From: Astragalus membranaceus
Taxonomy: Eukaryota > Streptophyta > Magnoliopsida > Fabales > Fabaceae
NCBI GenBank assembly: GCA_039519185.1
Contig: CM076851.1
Span: 32,967,799-33,031,798 of the forward strand
Direction: 5' to 3'
Length of the DNA stretch: 64,000 bases
Position numbers and translations under genes: made by a program. This document shows, in pieces, positions 1 to 11,873 of the stretch. The first letter of the stretch is position 1, and every line of letters begins with the position of its first letter. The notes under the pieces were generated by a model. It had not been told where the DNA came from and searched no databases. It worked only from the letters and a program-made list of their open reading frames with translations.

Positions 1-10
1 CAACAATAAG

Positions 11-1715
11 GTGATTCAGACTCTGATACATGAACCACAAGCCGAACCAGACTCTGATACTGAAATTGAACATGGACCTGAAGATTTAGGTGAAGTTCAT
101 GATTACTCTCTAGTACGCGATAGAGAGCACCGCCAGATCAAGCCACCAAATAGATATGGGTATGAAGACTTGGTAGATTTTGCACTTCTTACTAGTTCTG
201 GAGATCCGTCCACTTTTCGAGAGGCTATAGCTAGCGAGGAGAAAGATAAGTGGATGGGTGCTATGGTGGAGGAGATAGAGTCCTTGAAGAGAAATGAGAC
301 ATGGGATCTTGTTCAGCTTCCTAAAGGAAAAAGAGCTATCGGTTACAAGTGGGTGTACAAGAGAAAACCAGCAGTAACAAAAAGAAGGAGAAAAGTTCAA
401 GGCTCGTCTTGTAGCAAAGGGGTACTCACAACAGAAGGGGATTGACTAAGATGAGACTTTCTCTCTGATCGTCAGACATACCTCTATCAGGGAAGTGTTA
501 GCCTGTGTAGCCAGTCGAGACATGCATTTAGAGAAGATGGATGTGAAGACAGCTTTCCTCCGTGGTAATCTAGATGAACAAATTTACATGGAACAGCCAG
601 AGGGTTTCAGTGATACTGGACAGGGCAGACTAGTTTGTAAATTGAAGAGGTCTCTGTATGGTCTAAAGCAGTCTCCAAGACAATGGTACAAGCGCTTTGA
701 TTCATACATGCTTCAGATTGGCTACAAAGGTGCGAGTATGATTGTTATGTTTATGTTTGGAGCCTTGGTGATGGTTCTTTTATTTTCCTGTTGTTCTTTT
801 ATTTTCCTGTTACTGTATGTGGATGATATGTTGATTGCTGCTAATCATTTACATGACGTAAATGAATTGAAAATCATGTTGGGAAATGAGTTTGATATGA
901 AAGACTTAGGTGCTGCTAAGAATATTCTTGGGATGGAAATTCACAGGGATAGGAGTGCTAGAAAATTATGGCTCTCTCAAAAGCTATGTTGAAAAGGTGC
1001 TAGACAAATTTGACATGAGCAATTCGAAGGCTGTGAGTACTCCATTGGCGAATCACTTTAAGCTCTCATTGGATCAGTGTCCAAAGACATATGGAGAAGC
1101 TGAGTATATGTCAAAAGTTCCTTATGCCTGTGCTGTTGGTTGTTTAATGTATGCTATGGTCTGCACTTGACCAGATTTGGCACAAGCTGTAAGTCAATTG
1201 TGTAAGTTTATGACCAAACAGGGAAAACATCATTGGGAAGCAGTCAAGTGGATTTTCATGTACCTAAAGGGTACAACAGGTAATGGTATCATGATTAGCA
1301 GTGAAAGAGGTGATCCTTCAGTTGTGGGATATGTTGATTCAGACTATGCTGGATATGGATGATAGGAAGTCTACAACGGGATATGTCTTTACTCTTGTAG
1401 GTGGACCCATCTGCTGAAGTTACCAAAGAGGCTTTATGGCTGACAGGGTTAGTGAAGGAATTGGGTGTTGAGCAAGGTGGAGTTCAGTTACATTGTGACA
1501 GTCAGAGTGCCATTTATTTGACAAAGAATCAAGTACACGCTCGGACTAAGCATATTGATGTGAGGTTTCACAAGATTAGAGAGCTACTTGCTTCCGAACA
1601 GATATTACTTGAAATGGTTCATACTTTAGAGAACGCAGCTGATATGTTGACCAAGCCAGTCACTAGTGACAAGTTCAAGCACTGCTTGGACTTGTTACAT
1701 GTTTCTCAGTGTTAA
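11..1715 (+). pseudogene. copia pol remnant: reverse transcriptase and RNase H
   Basis: Broken polyprotein read in successive frames at 11-445, 495-992, 910-1170, 1177-1362 and 1401-1715. The first piece holds the start of the copia reverse transcriptase (EEIESLKRNETWDLV, GYKWVYK). The second has DVKTAFLRGNLDEQIYMEQP, then SLYGLKQSPRQWYKRF, then the catalytic YVDDM box near 820. The last piece is copia RNase H, with the near-terminal hallmark ADMLTKPV. Frameshifts and in-frame stops (for example at 446, 990, 1168 and 1360) mark it as dead. A short duplicated cttttattttcctgtt near 776-808 is inserted just before the YVDD box and extends the normal sequence. Confidence 0.85.
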
Positions 1716-1799
1716 GCAAGAGCTTTACCCGCAGCACCAAGGATGTGGACGCCATGCAGTAAATCTTCATAGGGGTTTGATATTCGCCAAGATGGAGAT

Positions 1800-2131
1800 T
1801 GTTGAGTATGGCTCATATTGGGCTTGGCCCAAACTGTTTGGGGGGTGTGCTGGGGGTGTGGGGGGCGTCAGGCCACCACGGTAGGGTTCAGGGGTATTGT
1901 TGTAATTTTAACTAAGTTATTATAAGTACCTATTGTAACACTGAAACCTTAATTCATTCAAGTAATAAGACGGAACTATAGCTGCTCTGTAGTCGCAGAC
2001 GTAAGCAAAGATTGACCGAACTGCGTGACCAATATTGTGTCTCTTGTTTCCGTTTTTCGTTTCTATTATTATTTCTTTGTTTAGCAACTGTTTACCGTTG
2101 CTGTTACAGCAGATTTGCAATTGGTTCGACA
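1800..2131 (+). repeat. probable 3' LTR of the copia element
   Basis: Begins TGTTGA directly after the purine tract. A candidate end is TTCGACA near 2131, a near inverted match to the TGTTGA start. The partner LTR is outside the window, so the length (about 330 bp) cannot be checked by pairwise comparison. Confidence 0.5.
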
Positions 2132-2982
2132 AAACTATTGTCTTATGTTCTATTTTGGAAATTTTATGTTTGTAGCTATCTCATAATTAAATATCTATGA
2201 TTGGATGGAAGTGAAATAAGTATTTTAATTTTAATAATGTGGTTTTTGGTAAAAATATAAAAAAGAAGAAATTCATGAGAGTGAATTTTTCTTTATAAGC
2301 AAATAATCATTGATTAGGGAGTACAAGGCGTACTCACTTACAGACGGTCTCTATTGAGGTCAAGTACCCCATTGAACAAGAACACCAACTAGAAACCCAT
2401 AATTATATTTTTGCGCATCATTCCCAAAATATCACCCCATAAAATCATCTTTATTTGAGCTAGCACAACGCTATATTTCCCTACTGCACCTTGAAATATG
2501 ATTATATTTGTTAAGATTCAAAGTGCCCACACAACAACAAGCCAGATTAGACTCTAACCCCCCTCTTCTTTTTACCACTAATGCACCCGCCGTGATGGTT
2601 GAAATGAAATCTAATAAAATACAAATATAAATTAAAAAATGATACTAAATTTTAAATATTTAAATCTTAATTTTAAAAAATAATGAACAATTTTATGACA
2701 AAAGTAATTTATCATTTTGTATAATCTAAAAATTAAAAACTTATTGAAATTATAATATTAAAATAAGTGATCAAAAAATTAAAATAAAATTATTATAAAA
2801 ACTATATAAAAATGAAAATTAATTTAATTTTTTTACAAATGAATATTATTGTAACAAGGGTAATTTTGTCATTAATATATATTTATATATCATTATTTAT
2901 TAGTTTATCTAAAATATATAATAGAATAATATATGTTATCTCTATACCCAAAAAAGAATAGTATATGTTACTAAAGATCAAT
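2132..2982. other. AT-rich spacer without recognisable gene
   Basis: Mostly A/T with short runs. No convincing reading frame, RNA gene or repeat boundary was seen. It is the left flank into which the first CACTA element inserted. Confidence 0.6.
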
Positions 2983-3004
2983 CACTACAACATTAAAAGC
3001 CTTC

Positions 3005-3350
3005 AGGGGCGCTTTTTTTAATCCATTAGGGGCGCTCCTGTTGCCAAACCTTCTACAGGAGCGCCTAACAAGCGCCTCTAATTATTAGCCAACAGGGGCG
3101 CTCGCAAAAAAAGCGCCCCTGTTGGTCTTAGCACGTTTGACAATCAGGGGCGCTTGCAGTTAAAAGCGCCCCTGTTGGCCTTAGCGCGTTTGACAATCAG
3201 GGGCGCTTGCAGTAAAAAGCGCCCCCGTTGGCCTTAGCGCGTTTGACCAACAGGGGCATTTGACCAACAGGGGCACTTTTAACTACAAGCGCCCCTGATT
3301 GTCAAGTGCGTTAAGACCAACAGGGGCGCTTTTAACTGCAAGCGCCCCTG
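3005..3350. repeat. left subterminal repeat array of CACTA-1
   Basis: About a dozen copies, in both orientations, of the word CAGGGGCGCTTTT / AAAAGCGCCCCTG, spaced 20-50 bases. Neighbouring units share a linker that reads like gttggccttagcgcgtttgac. Subterminal arrays of this kind are binding sites for the small En/Spm protein TnpA in the maize system; that role here is inferred. Confidence 0.85.
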
Positions 3351-3657
3351 ATTCATTGTTATTTTTTTAAAATATTTTTTTGTTTCTGTTATACCCAATA
3401 TTTTGCATCAACCAAGATTATCATCTGCATAAACCAGAAACCAGAAACAGAAACAACAACAACAACCAATATCTACTCAACAACCAAATTTCAAATCAAC
3501 TAACCAATTGCAAATTAAATTCCAACTAACAAACTTATATACCCATCTAATATACATACAAAAATTACATAAATCATTAACCAATTAAGCGCCTAAATGC
3601 CAACATAGACAACAAACATGACATGATCGACATACAATGTAAGGAACCAAAAACCAA

Positions 3658-4725
3658 CTAACCAAAGTAATTACATGAATTTCGATTTTCATTAATCAAA
3701 CAGGCAACATGATGACACCACTCTCCCTTGACCTCAGCAAGTTGGTCACCAGAAAATGGAGCTCCAACCTCGTGTTCAGGAAAATACTGCAAAAATAAAA
3801 TAAAATAAAATAAACTTAGAATTAAGTGGTTAAATGCTAGATATAGAATTAAGTGGTCAAAAAACAAACTATATAAATTACATACATTTTCTGGAATTTC
3901 CATTTGATTGTGAGTGATTATGTCCTTCATAAACTTCATAACGTAATACCCGCAATCATCGTTGTTTGGTTGTCTCGGGCACTAGAAATCAAAATAACAA
4001 TTAATTATTAAAATGCCAACAATATTTACATGGATAAGAGTGTTGATTATAAACTTACCTTAACAACTATCCATTTTGTTTTCACATGCCTATCTCTAGC
4101 CCTGGCCTCATTCGATCCCCAATAAGTCATCAAACAACTGAAACATATACATATAAATATATTAATTAATCGAAATACATACATAATGTAAATGATAAAA
4201 CATGCGATGTATCTAAATACACACCTTTCAAACACTCCTCTCATTTTGACGTGGTTGCTATAATGACCATGACACGAATCGAAATAGAAAATTTTATTTC
4301 TTTCAGGATCAACTACCAACAATATCCAATGTATCCTACAAAAATATTGAATAACCAAATAAATAACAGATATTAATTTCAAAAACACGTTATATATATA
4401 TATATATATATATATGTATAGATTAAATTTGTTACCCTAAGTTGATAGGTGCCAAAAACAAGCTATCACAACTGCTCCCATGTGCCAAAGCCAAGCGTCC
4501 AACAATATAGGCTTTTACAGCTTCATTGTTTGCTTTAATCGCTTTCTTCACGTCTTTAATAATATCTTTTGACATGCCTTTTTCAAAGTGGGCGTTGCGT
4601 AGAAAAGTTCTTTCGGGGCACAAGAAGATAAATCTTTGTGTTCGTTCCATGGGGATCATAATCTCATAGTACAAATACCTATAGTTAAAATGTATACAAA
4701 TAAATTAACAAATAATAATAATAAC

Positions 4726-4757
<32 letters not shown>

Positions 4758-5401
4758 CTGATGTATATTGTAAGAGAAGCTCCAGATGCCCACATGTGAT
4801 CATATATCTCTTGTAGTTCCACCTTTGAAAGGCAGATTTGGTGGATATATCCCAAGATGTCTGGATCAAGCGATGCAGTTATCAAATCTGCACCCGTCAT
4901 TGTTGAGGCATGAATCTTTAGATAACTGATAAATTCCTTAGAAGGGGGGTGGATTGAATCTGTTTCCCTTTATCTACTTGTCGAGACACTGATTTCCTGC
5001 TAGCAATAGAAGGGGGGTGGGTTGGGATTGAATCTCATTCCCGCTAGATTCTCGCCTAGACACATGCTTCTTGCGACCAACATGCCCAGAAATCCGAGAT
5101 GTTGCTTTCTTTACCTATATTAGAAATATAATTAGTTATTAATATATGACAATAAGCCAATGAATTATTAACAAATATATTAATTGCTCCATACATTGAT
5201 AAGATTTGCTGGCCATGCCACAAGGGTGCCAAGTGCATCAATCACAGTCAACAAAGTCATCTGTGCAGTGTCAATTGGTACCGACAATAATGCATCCTCC
5301 AAAACAACAAAGTCAACTCTGACTCTCACGTGATTTGGAGGCATGGGTAGATTGTGCAAGGTGGAGTCCTCATTGTTACAAACAAAGCCCTTTGCGACCA
5401 A
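3658..5401 (-). pseudogene. CACTA-1 second gene, C-terminal half: ULP1-like (C48) cysteine protease
   Basis: Minus-strand exons separated by AT-rich introns. Read 5' to 3', pieces include LPMPPNHVRVRVDFVVLEDA (about 5360), an ALAHGSSCDSLFLAPINLG segment (4432-4674), then IHWILLVVDPERNKIFYFDS (about 4335-4260), and finally QPNNDDCGYYVMKFMKD (about 3975-3910). The histidine of HWILLVV, the aspartate of FDS and the cysteine of DDCGYYV correspond to the His-Asp-Cys catalytic set of the ULP1/SENP family, which removes SUMO-like tags. Plant CACTA and Mutator elements are known to carry such domains. The last exon ends at 3658. Exon joins were not all resolved, so whether the frame is still open throughout is unknown. 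It continues upstream into the En/Spm-type half (5505-7010). Confidence 0.75.
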
Positions 5402-5504
5402 CGTAAGCGGATTTGATGTATATAATTCACAGTTGTTATTGTTACCCTAAATTAAATGATAACCAAATATTAATACCTATAAGTTAATGTAAATGATAAC
5501 CAAA

Positions 5505-7010
5505 TTAAATGATAATTACCTCATTGGACGCAATATTGCAACTATCCTTGAAGCTATTTGGGTTAGGAGATGGTACATCATCAGTCCTTGGACAAAATTT
5601 TTCTTTTAATTCATTAAGTTCTTTGTGTAGCATCAATACCATGGCCTCCAACCGTTCTCTACTTTCTTTTTCCTCATGTTTTTTTTGCCTCTTTGAACCC
5701 CAAAAAGTGGTTGGAGAAATGCCAAATCCCAAACCCCGTAGACGTCCTGAATACTCTTCAGTTGCCAATGCACGACCAAGGATGTCTTTCGGACCATCAC
5801 AATCAGTAATCTCTCCTTGTGATACTGATTGTGATATGGATTCCTGATTCACCACAAACAGTAAGTTCATAAGTTCATTTGGAGACATTATTAATAAACA
5901 TTATAAGTAATATAATTTTATCATACTTACAATTCTTTGCAACACCTCTCTCGTTTTTGGGTCATCAACGACACCATCTTTGTTATGTCGGGCTTCTAAT
6001 GACAAAACATGTCGGTCAATAGATTCAAGAGTAGGATCTTTTCCGGCCTCCCGCAGCTATACAAATTTACCATTTATTAGTAAATAAATCAAAAGATTAA
6101 TTTAGTAAATGAAAGATAAAATAAAATATAATGTGCCTACCAATTGATCTTCAATCTCGTGATAACTCTTAACACCGGCTCTATACGGGTATTCAGCACT
6201 TTCCGCTCTCTCGCGATTTTCAATGCTTAATCTCTATAAAGACACATCTTTTTACATTAATACTTTATAATTGTCAAATATAGGTATATGTATGATAAGT
6301 AATTTTACAAACCTGGAATTCCCCATCTTCGCGTGATGATACAAATGCACTCCAATCCTCTAATGGAATAATCCCATCATACCGTGGTGGAGGACGGTTT
6401 CTGATGTTCCCCTCTTTATCTTTCACCCACTTTGTTAGAGTTGATCTGAATCTTCTGTGCGCCTTTCCAGCTTTCATAAGACAATAGTCTTTTTGAGAGT
6501 TATCCACATCAAAGTATTTTTGCTTACATTCAACAAAATGATTATAAATATGCTTACATATTTAATTATAAAATAACTGTATAGTCAAAATAAGACACAT
6601 ACTTGTACCAAATGCCATAGCTCCTCTTTAGATTTCTCGAGAAAGGCATCTTTTTTATTATTCCAACTTTTGATTGTAATTGGAATATCCTGCCTTGCTC
6701 TAGCACCAAGGAAGCTTTGCAACTCTCTACCATTGTCACCAATCGGTTGGTTTTTAGAATTCCATATGACCTGCATTATTAATTGTGTAAATTAGATAAC
6801 AAACAGTTAAAAGTATGTAACAAAGTTAGTTAATTAGTAAGTATCTTACTGTAAGTTTAGGAAGCCCTTTGTTCCCCCGATTGATGATATTCTTCTTAAC
6901 TGTCATTCCACGACGAGTGAACTTTGTTTGTGCGCTATCATGACTCTCATGACCACTGTCATGTGCACTATCATCACCGTGGGAAGTCGTCTCACCTGCA
7001 ACAAAATATA
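5505..7010 (-). pseudogene. CACTA-1 second gene, N-terminal half: plant En/Spm transposase-like domain
   Basis: Exon-like minus-strand segments typical of the plant Ptta/En/Spm transposase family (Pfam Transposase_24-like). Examples are NRGNKGLPKLTVIWNSKNQP (about 6890-6740), WNNKKDAFLEKSKEELWHLV (about 6680-6610), KAGKAHRRFRSTLTKWVKDK (about 6480-6410), RNRPPPRYDGIIPLEDWSAF (about 6400-6330), and a charged coiled-coil-like stretch with SKRQKKHEEKESRERLEAMV (5505-5888). This is the equivalent of the DNA-binding helper gene of En/Spm. The ULP1-like exons follow downstream on the same strand with no obvious promoter between, so I treat both halves as one gene. Exon edges are approximate. Confidence 0.7.
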
Positions 7011-7108
7011 CTCATTGTTATTAGGCTAAATGTTATTTGATAATCATGATAAAGTAAGTTAATTTTTACAATATGAAAAATGAATAAAAAAGAAATACGC
7101 ATGATATA

Positions 7109-10100
7109 TTACCTTTTCCTTTTCCTCGATCTAATGTTACTAGCTACTTGTTTATTTGTATGATATTTTGCTTTTCGCTTCTTGGTACTTTGTTTTGGAC
7201 GAAACGTAATTCCATCGTTATGATCCTTTCTAACATACAAAATATCTTCTTTAGAAGTACTTTCCCCTATTATTGGTTGTGATGTCCCAAAGAAAGGGTC
7301 ATCCTCAATGTCAACATCTTCATGCGCTTGATCACCAATGTCATTCACCAATAATTTTTTGTTTGTCAATAAAACAATGCACCAATTGATATCAATTGGA
7401 TCAGTGACATAAAACACCTGTTGGGCTTGCGAGGCTAAAATATAAGGTTCATCTTTATATACTAACTTATTGAAATTCACCCGCATGAAACCCGAGTCAT
7501 CCATCTGTACACCATTATTATTGTCAACCCAATTACATTGGAACACAGGCTCCCAAAACATATTGTAATCCAACTCCCATATGTGCTCAATGACACCGAA
7601 GTATGACATATTCGCGTAAATGGGATTTCTGTCTTTGGCACTTGATGTATGCATAGATTCAGCTACAAGAGTCACCCCACTATTTTGCATTTTACTCTGA
7701 TCATCATGGGATTTTGTATAGAACGTGTACCCGTTTTGTAGATAACTAGTGTAAGAGAATACATGTATATTTGGACCTTTTGCTAACCATCTCAATCTTT
7801 CTGAAATCGAGGTAGGATTTGAAACAAACTCAATATCAATTTGAGCCATTGTATGAAACTCCGATTGTGTTCTTTTTTTAACCAGACTTGACTCTTAGTT
7901 GGGTGATCACTCTTAAGAATCTCCATGTGTTTGGCAACATATGAATCAACCTGACTATCATTGTGCAGAACATATAAGTGTGCTTGCTCTAGTTCTTTCC
8001 TGGATACCATCACTATTTTCCTTCCTGTCACCCATTTACCAACGCTTCTGTGTGACGCACCCTTGGCAGCCCAATAGAATATTCAACACTAGATAGATAG
8101 TCGGTGGAGAACTCAATAGCTTCTTCAACTATGTAGCGCTCAGCAATGCAACCCTCGGGCCGTGATCGGTTTTTAACATATCCTTTTAATATATTCATAT
8201 ATCGCTCAAACGGGTACATCCATCTCATGTAACATGGGCCACACAATTGTGTCTCTCTAACCAGATGAACTATTAAATGAATCATTATGTCAAAGAATGA
8301 AGGCGGAAAAAACATCTCAAGCTCACATAAAGTCACAGTAATTGATCTTTGCAGAGCTGGCAACTTTCCAGGGTCAATCACTCTACTACAAATCGCCTTA
8401 AAGAAGAAACAAAGTTTAGTTATGGCCTGACGCACTTTGTTGGGCATAATGGATCGTATACCAATGGGTAGCAAATTCTCCATGAGAACATGACAATCAT
8501 GAGACTCTAGAGACTTTAACTTGAGGTCTTTCATCGATACAAGGTTCGTAACATTTGAAGAGTACCCCTCTGAAACTTTAACTCCATGAAGAAACTTACA
8601 AAAGATGGTTTTCTCCTTTCTAGATAGAGTATGAGCTGCCGGAGGTAGATATGTACGTGTACCCTTCTTTATCGGACCCAATTCGGGTCTCAACCCCATA
8701 CTAACCAAATCCAACCTTGTGTTGATGGTATCTTTAGTCTTCCCTGGCATATTGAGTAAGGTACCAATGACACTTTCGAATACATTTTTTTCAACATGCA
8801 TCACATCAATGAAATGTCTTATGTGTAATGACTTCCAGTAGGGCAACTCAAAGAAAATGGACTTTTTCTTCCACCCTCGTTTGGCAAGCTCTCCTGCAAA
8901 AGGCTTCCCAAACTTAATGTTCAAATCTTTCACCTTTTCAAATAGTTGTTCACCGGTCAAAGGCGAGGGAGCTTTACGAGTTTCTGAATTCCCATTGAAT
9001 GCCTTTCTCCACACCCGATATTGATGAGTTGGAGGCAAAAATCTCCGATGGCCAAGATATATATTCTTCTTACCATGTTCCAACCACATCCGATCTGTAT
9101 TATCTTCACATATAGGACATGCACACTGACCTTTGTTACTGTACCCAGATAGATTGCCGTATGCTGGAAAGTCATTAATGGTGCCAAAAATCATAGCCTT
9201 CAAAATGAAACTTTCTTCTCTAAACACATCATACACCTCTACCCCAATCTCCCACATTTGCTTCAAGTCTTCTATTAAAGGAGCCAAGTATACGTCAATA
9301 TCATTTCCTGGTTGTTTGGGGCCAGAAATTAACAAAGACAACATCATATATTTGCGTTTCATGCAAAGCCATGGAGGTAAGTTATAGATCGCCAAAATCA
9401 CAGGCCATGTACTGTGGCAGCTACTCTGGATACTGTGCGGGTTAAATCCATCGGCAGACAATGCAAGGCGTAGGTTTCTTGGGTCATGCCCAAAATCAGG
9501 ATAATCAATATCAATCTTTTTCCACTGCGGAGAATCCGCCGGGTGTCGTAGCATGCCATCTTTAATCCTTTCATCATCATGCCAAGTCAACAGTTTTGCA
9601 TCTTCCGAACTATGGTACATACGCCTAAATCGAGGAATTATGGGAAATTACCACAATACCTTTTCTGGAGCAGATCTCCTTATACCGCGGTGCATTACAT
9701 TTAGGGCACGACTTTAACAATGCATGTTCATTCCGAAATAAAATGCAATCATTCGGACAAGCATGTATCTTCTCATAGTTCAAACCAATGGTGCCTAACA
9801 TTTGTTTTGCATCATACGTCCGAGAAGGGAGAACATTGTCTTCCGGCAACATATCTTTCAATAGTGCGAGTAATTCCGTAAAGCTCTTATATGTCCATCC
9901 GTGGCAAGTTTTCAAGTTATACAGCTTTATCACAGCCGATAACTTTGTGAATTCAGTACAGCCCGCATACAACGGTGTCTCCGCATCGGTTATCAACTTC
10001 TCAATCATTTGAGGAGAATCATTAAGATCGTCTTCAAGCCTTTGCCATCTCTTCAAATTGGTCGCCATCAAATGTTTCAGGATAATCAACCGGATCACAT

Positions 10101-10366
10101 CTCTGAGTACTATTATCCATATTTGAAGGTTCACCTTTTTTCTCACCGTGCATTGTCCAACAAATATAACTTTGATCGATTCCATTGGCCTTTAAATGTC
10201 TTCCCAACTCAACTGCAGTAACTCGATTGGCGTAACAACATCTTAAACAAGGACACTTGAACTTACTAGAAGTTCCTAAACGTTGAACAGCAAAGTTCAC
10301 AAAATATTCCACTCCATCGGCATATTCTTTCGACAGACGATTGGAAGACATCCACTTTCTATCCAT
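7109..10366 (-). pseudogene. TNP2-type CACTA transposase, frame-damaged
   Basis: Domains in order on the minus strand. A transposase-associated N-terminus starts at MDRKWMSSN (10366) with a Cys-rich KCPCLRCCYANR motif. The TNP2 core covers about 10010-8600 (for example HACPNDCILFRNEHALLKSC and ADGFNPH). A DUF4218 segment covers about 8500-8080 (FFPPSFFDIMIHLIVHLVRE and CYMRWMYPFERYMNILKGYV). DUF4216 covers about 7700-7330 (NPIYANMSYFGVIEHIWELD). Family members cut and paste the element through its CACTA ends. Damage is visible: a frameshift near 10044, another frame change followed by a TAA in the usual KVLWYFP motif near 9655, and a frame change around 7850. The 5' start is the first Met of the associated domain. 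Confidence 0.88.
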
Positions 10367-10379
10367 ATTAGACCGAAAT

Positions 10380-11210
10380 TTATTATAAATTCCTGATATG
10401 AGAACTTAAATATGTTATAGGTGAAAAACAGACAAAGTACAATTTTTAAAAGTTTTTCAAATTCATATCCAAATTCTATTCCTATTCATATCCAAATTCT
10501 ATTCATATCCAAATTCTATTCCTATTCTATTCTATCAAGCAAATTCAAAATGACTGAACATTATCGGTAACATCCCCAATAACAGTTTTATTCCAAATAT
10601 GTACAAAAATATCAAAAACAAGAGAACAACAAAAGTACCTGAAAAGGGGGAAGCAACAACAAACCAGAGAGATGAAACGAACGTGAACCAGAGAGCTAAG
10701 AGAGATGACCCAGAGAGAGCGCACGAGAGAGATCAACAAGAGCCTGTGCCAATAAATAAATTAGCTAAGACTTTTCTCATTCATTTGGTTATTTTTACAA
10801 GTGTCTCTAAGAGACTATATGCAAATAAGATAAAAGGCTTAAGGACTAAAAGGCTAACTGAACAACAACTAAAAATAAAGATCCATAAAAAAATTAATCA
10901 TTCAAAATACTCTATCATTATCTATTCCATATGCTTCAGTTCAGTTTTCAGAGGTTTATTCATTCTACCATTTCGTGACCCTCCTCACTCTCCAGTATTC
11001 AACCATCACGAAGTGGGTAAAGTGCCTGATTCTAATTGAACCACTATACCATAATGCATGGAGATGTTGATTTTGTGTTGTTTTCAAATATTTGTGCTGC
11101 TTTGAATAGCTTATATGCTTCAATTTTTTCCCAACAAACCATATATATGCAGCAACATACTGTAAATATCAAGAAAAAAAAGAAATAAAAACAAGACAAA
11201 TAACCTAAGA
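10380..11210 (-). other. 5' non-coding part of CACTA-1 upstream of the transposase
   Basis: AT-rich sequence with a purine-rich stretch (10660-10740). No coherent protein was recognised. It probably holds leader exon or intron sequence of the transposase transcript. Confidence 0.4.
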
Positions 11211-11212
11211 AT

Positions 11213-11480
11213 GCGCGCAGATGGTGGTGGCCTGCACGGTGGTGTCGTCGCCGCCGCGTTTGAGAGTTGGGAGGGTGAGGCGTGCGCCGTTTGGGTGAGA
11301 GAGAAGCTTGCGCCGTTTGCGAAATGGGGGTGAGATTGCGAAGGGTTCGGTGGGACTGGTACAAATGCACTGGTGGTGGGATTGCGAAACGCGCAGATGG
11401 TGGTGGCCACTGGTGGTGTCTCGCCGCCGCGTCTGAGGCTGGGAGGGGGAGGCGTGCGCCGTTTGGGTGAGAGAGAAAGA
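11213..11480. repeat. GC-rich tandem duplication inside the right end of CACTA-1
   Basis: Two similar units of about 88 bases (near 11213-11303 and 11388-11476) share gatggtggtggcc, tcgccgccgcg and aggcgtgcgccgtttgggtg. They lie upstream of the minus-strand transposase and just inside the subterminal array. By position this is a candidate promoter or leader segment. The other two CACTA elements here have GC-rich segments at the same relative place. Confidence 0.7.
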
Positions 11481-11607
11481 GGGAAACGAAAGCAAGGGAA
11501 ACAAAAGGGTGTACTGAGAGGGAAACGAAAGCAACTGAGAGGGAAACGAAAGCAAGCTAGATATACTAAAACGATCGAAAACGAGAATTAAAAAAATAGG
11601 GAATTGG

Positions 11608-11870
11608 GGGCGCTCGTGGAAAGCGCCCCTGTTGGTGGATCCAGTTTTAGGCATCAGGGGCGCTTTTTAAAAAGCGCCCCTAAAGGCCCTGCGTGTTTTG
11701 GGCATCAGGGGCGCTTTTTAAAAAGCGCCCCTGATGCCCAAAACACGCAGGGCCTTTAGGGGCGCTTTTTAAAAAGCGCCCCTGATGCTCAAAATACGGA
11801 GGTCATCAGGGGCGCTTTTTAAAAAGCGCCTCTAAAGGGTGCGCCCTTTTTCTGCAATTCTGTTGTAGTG
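11608..11870. repeat. right subterminal repeat array and terminus of CACTA-1
   Basis: The AGGGGCGCTTTT word and its complement alternate to form perfect palindromes centred on TTTTTAAAAA (for example around 11662-11686, 11706-11730 and 11758-11782). The inverted terminus TGTTGTAGTG ends at 11870. Each palindrome could pair into a strong hairpin. Confidence 0.88.
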
Positions 11871-11873
11871 AAT

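Larger units (their letters stand above)
1..2131 (+). mobile_element. Ty1/copia retrotransposon, 3' half, degraded
   Basis: The window opens inside a copia-type retrotransposon on the plus strand. Reverse transcriptase, RNase H and a probable 3' LTR are in the normal copia order. The 5' LTR, gag, protease and integrase would lie before base 1. The reading frame is broken at least five times, so this copy cannot make its own proteins. A purine-rich tract just before base 1800 (ccaagatggagatt) fits the polypurine tract that precedes a copia 3' LTR. The family is well established; the exact right edge is inferred. Confidence 0.85.
2983..11870 (-). mobile_element. complete CACTA (En/Spm) DNA transposon, 8.9 kb (CACTA-1)
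   Basis: The left end starts CACTACAACA at 2983 and the right end is the inverted TGTTGTAGTG finishing at 11870. Both ends are flanked by the trinucleotide AAT (2980-2982 and 11871-11873), the 3-bp target duplication typical of CACTA elements. Inside are two minus-strand genes: a TNP2-type transposase (about 10366 to 7109) and an En/Spm-domain plus ULP1-protease gene (about 7010 to 3658). Arrays of a GC-rich subterminal repeat lie at both ends (3005-3350 and 11608-11845). The perfect termini and target duplication argue for recent insertion, but the transposase frame is damaged, so this copy would need help in trans. Confidence 0.93.
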
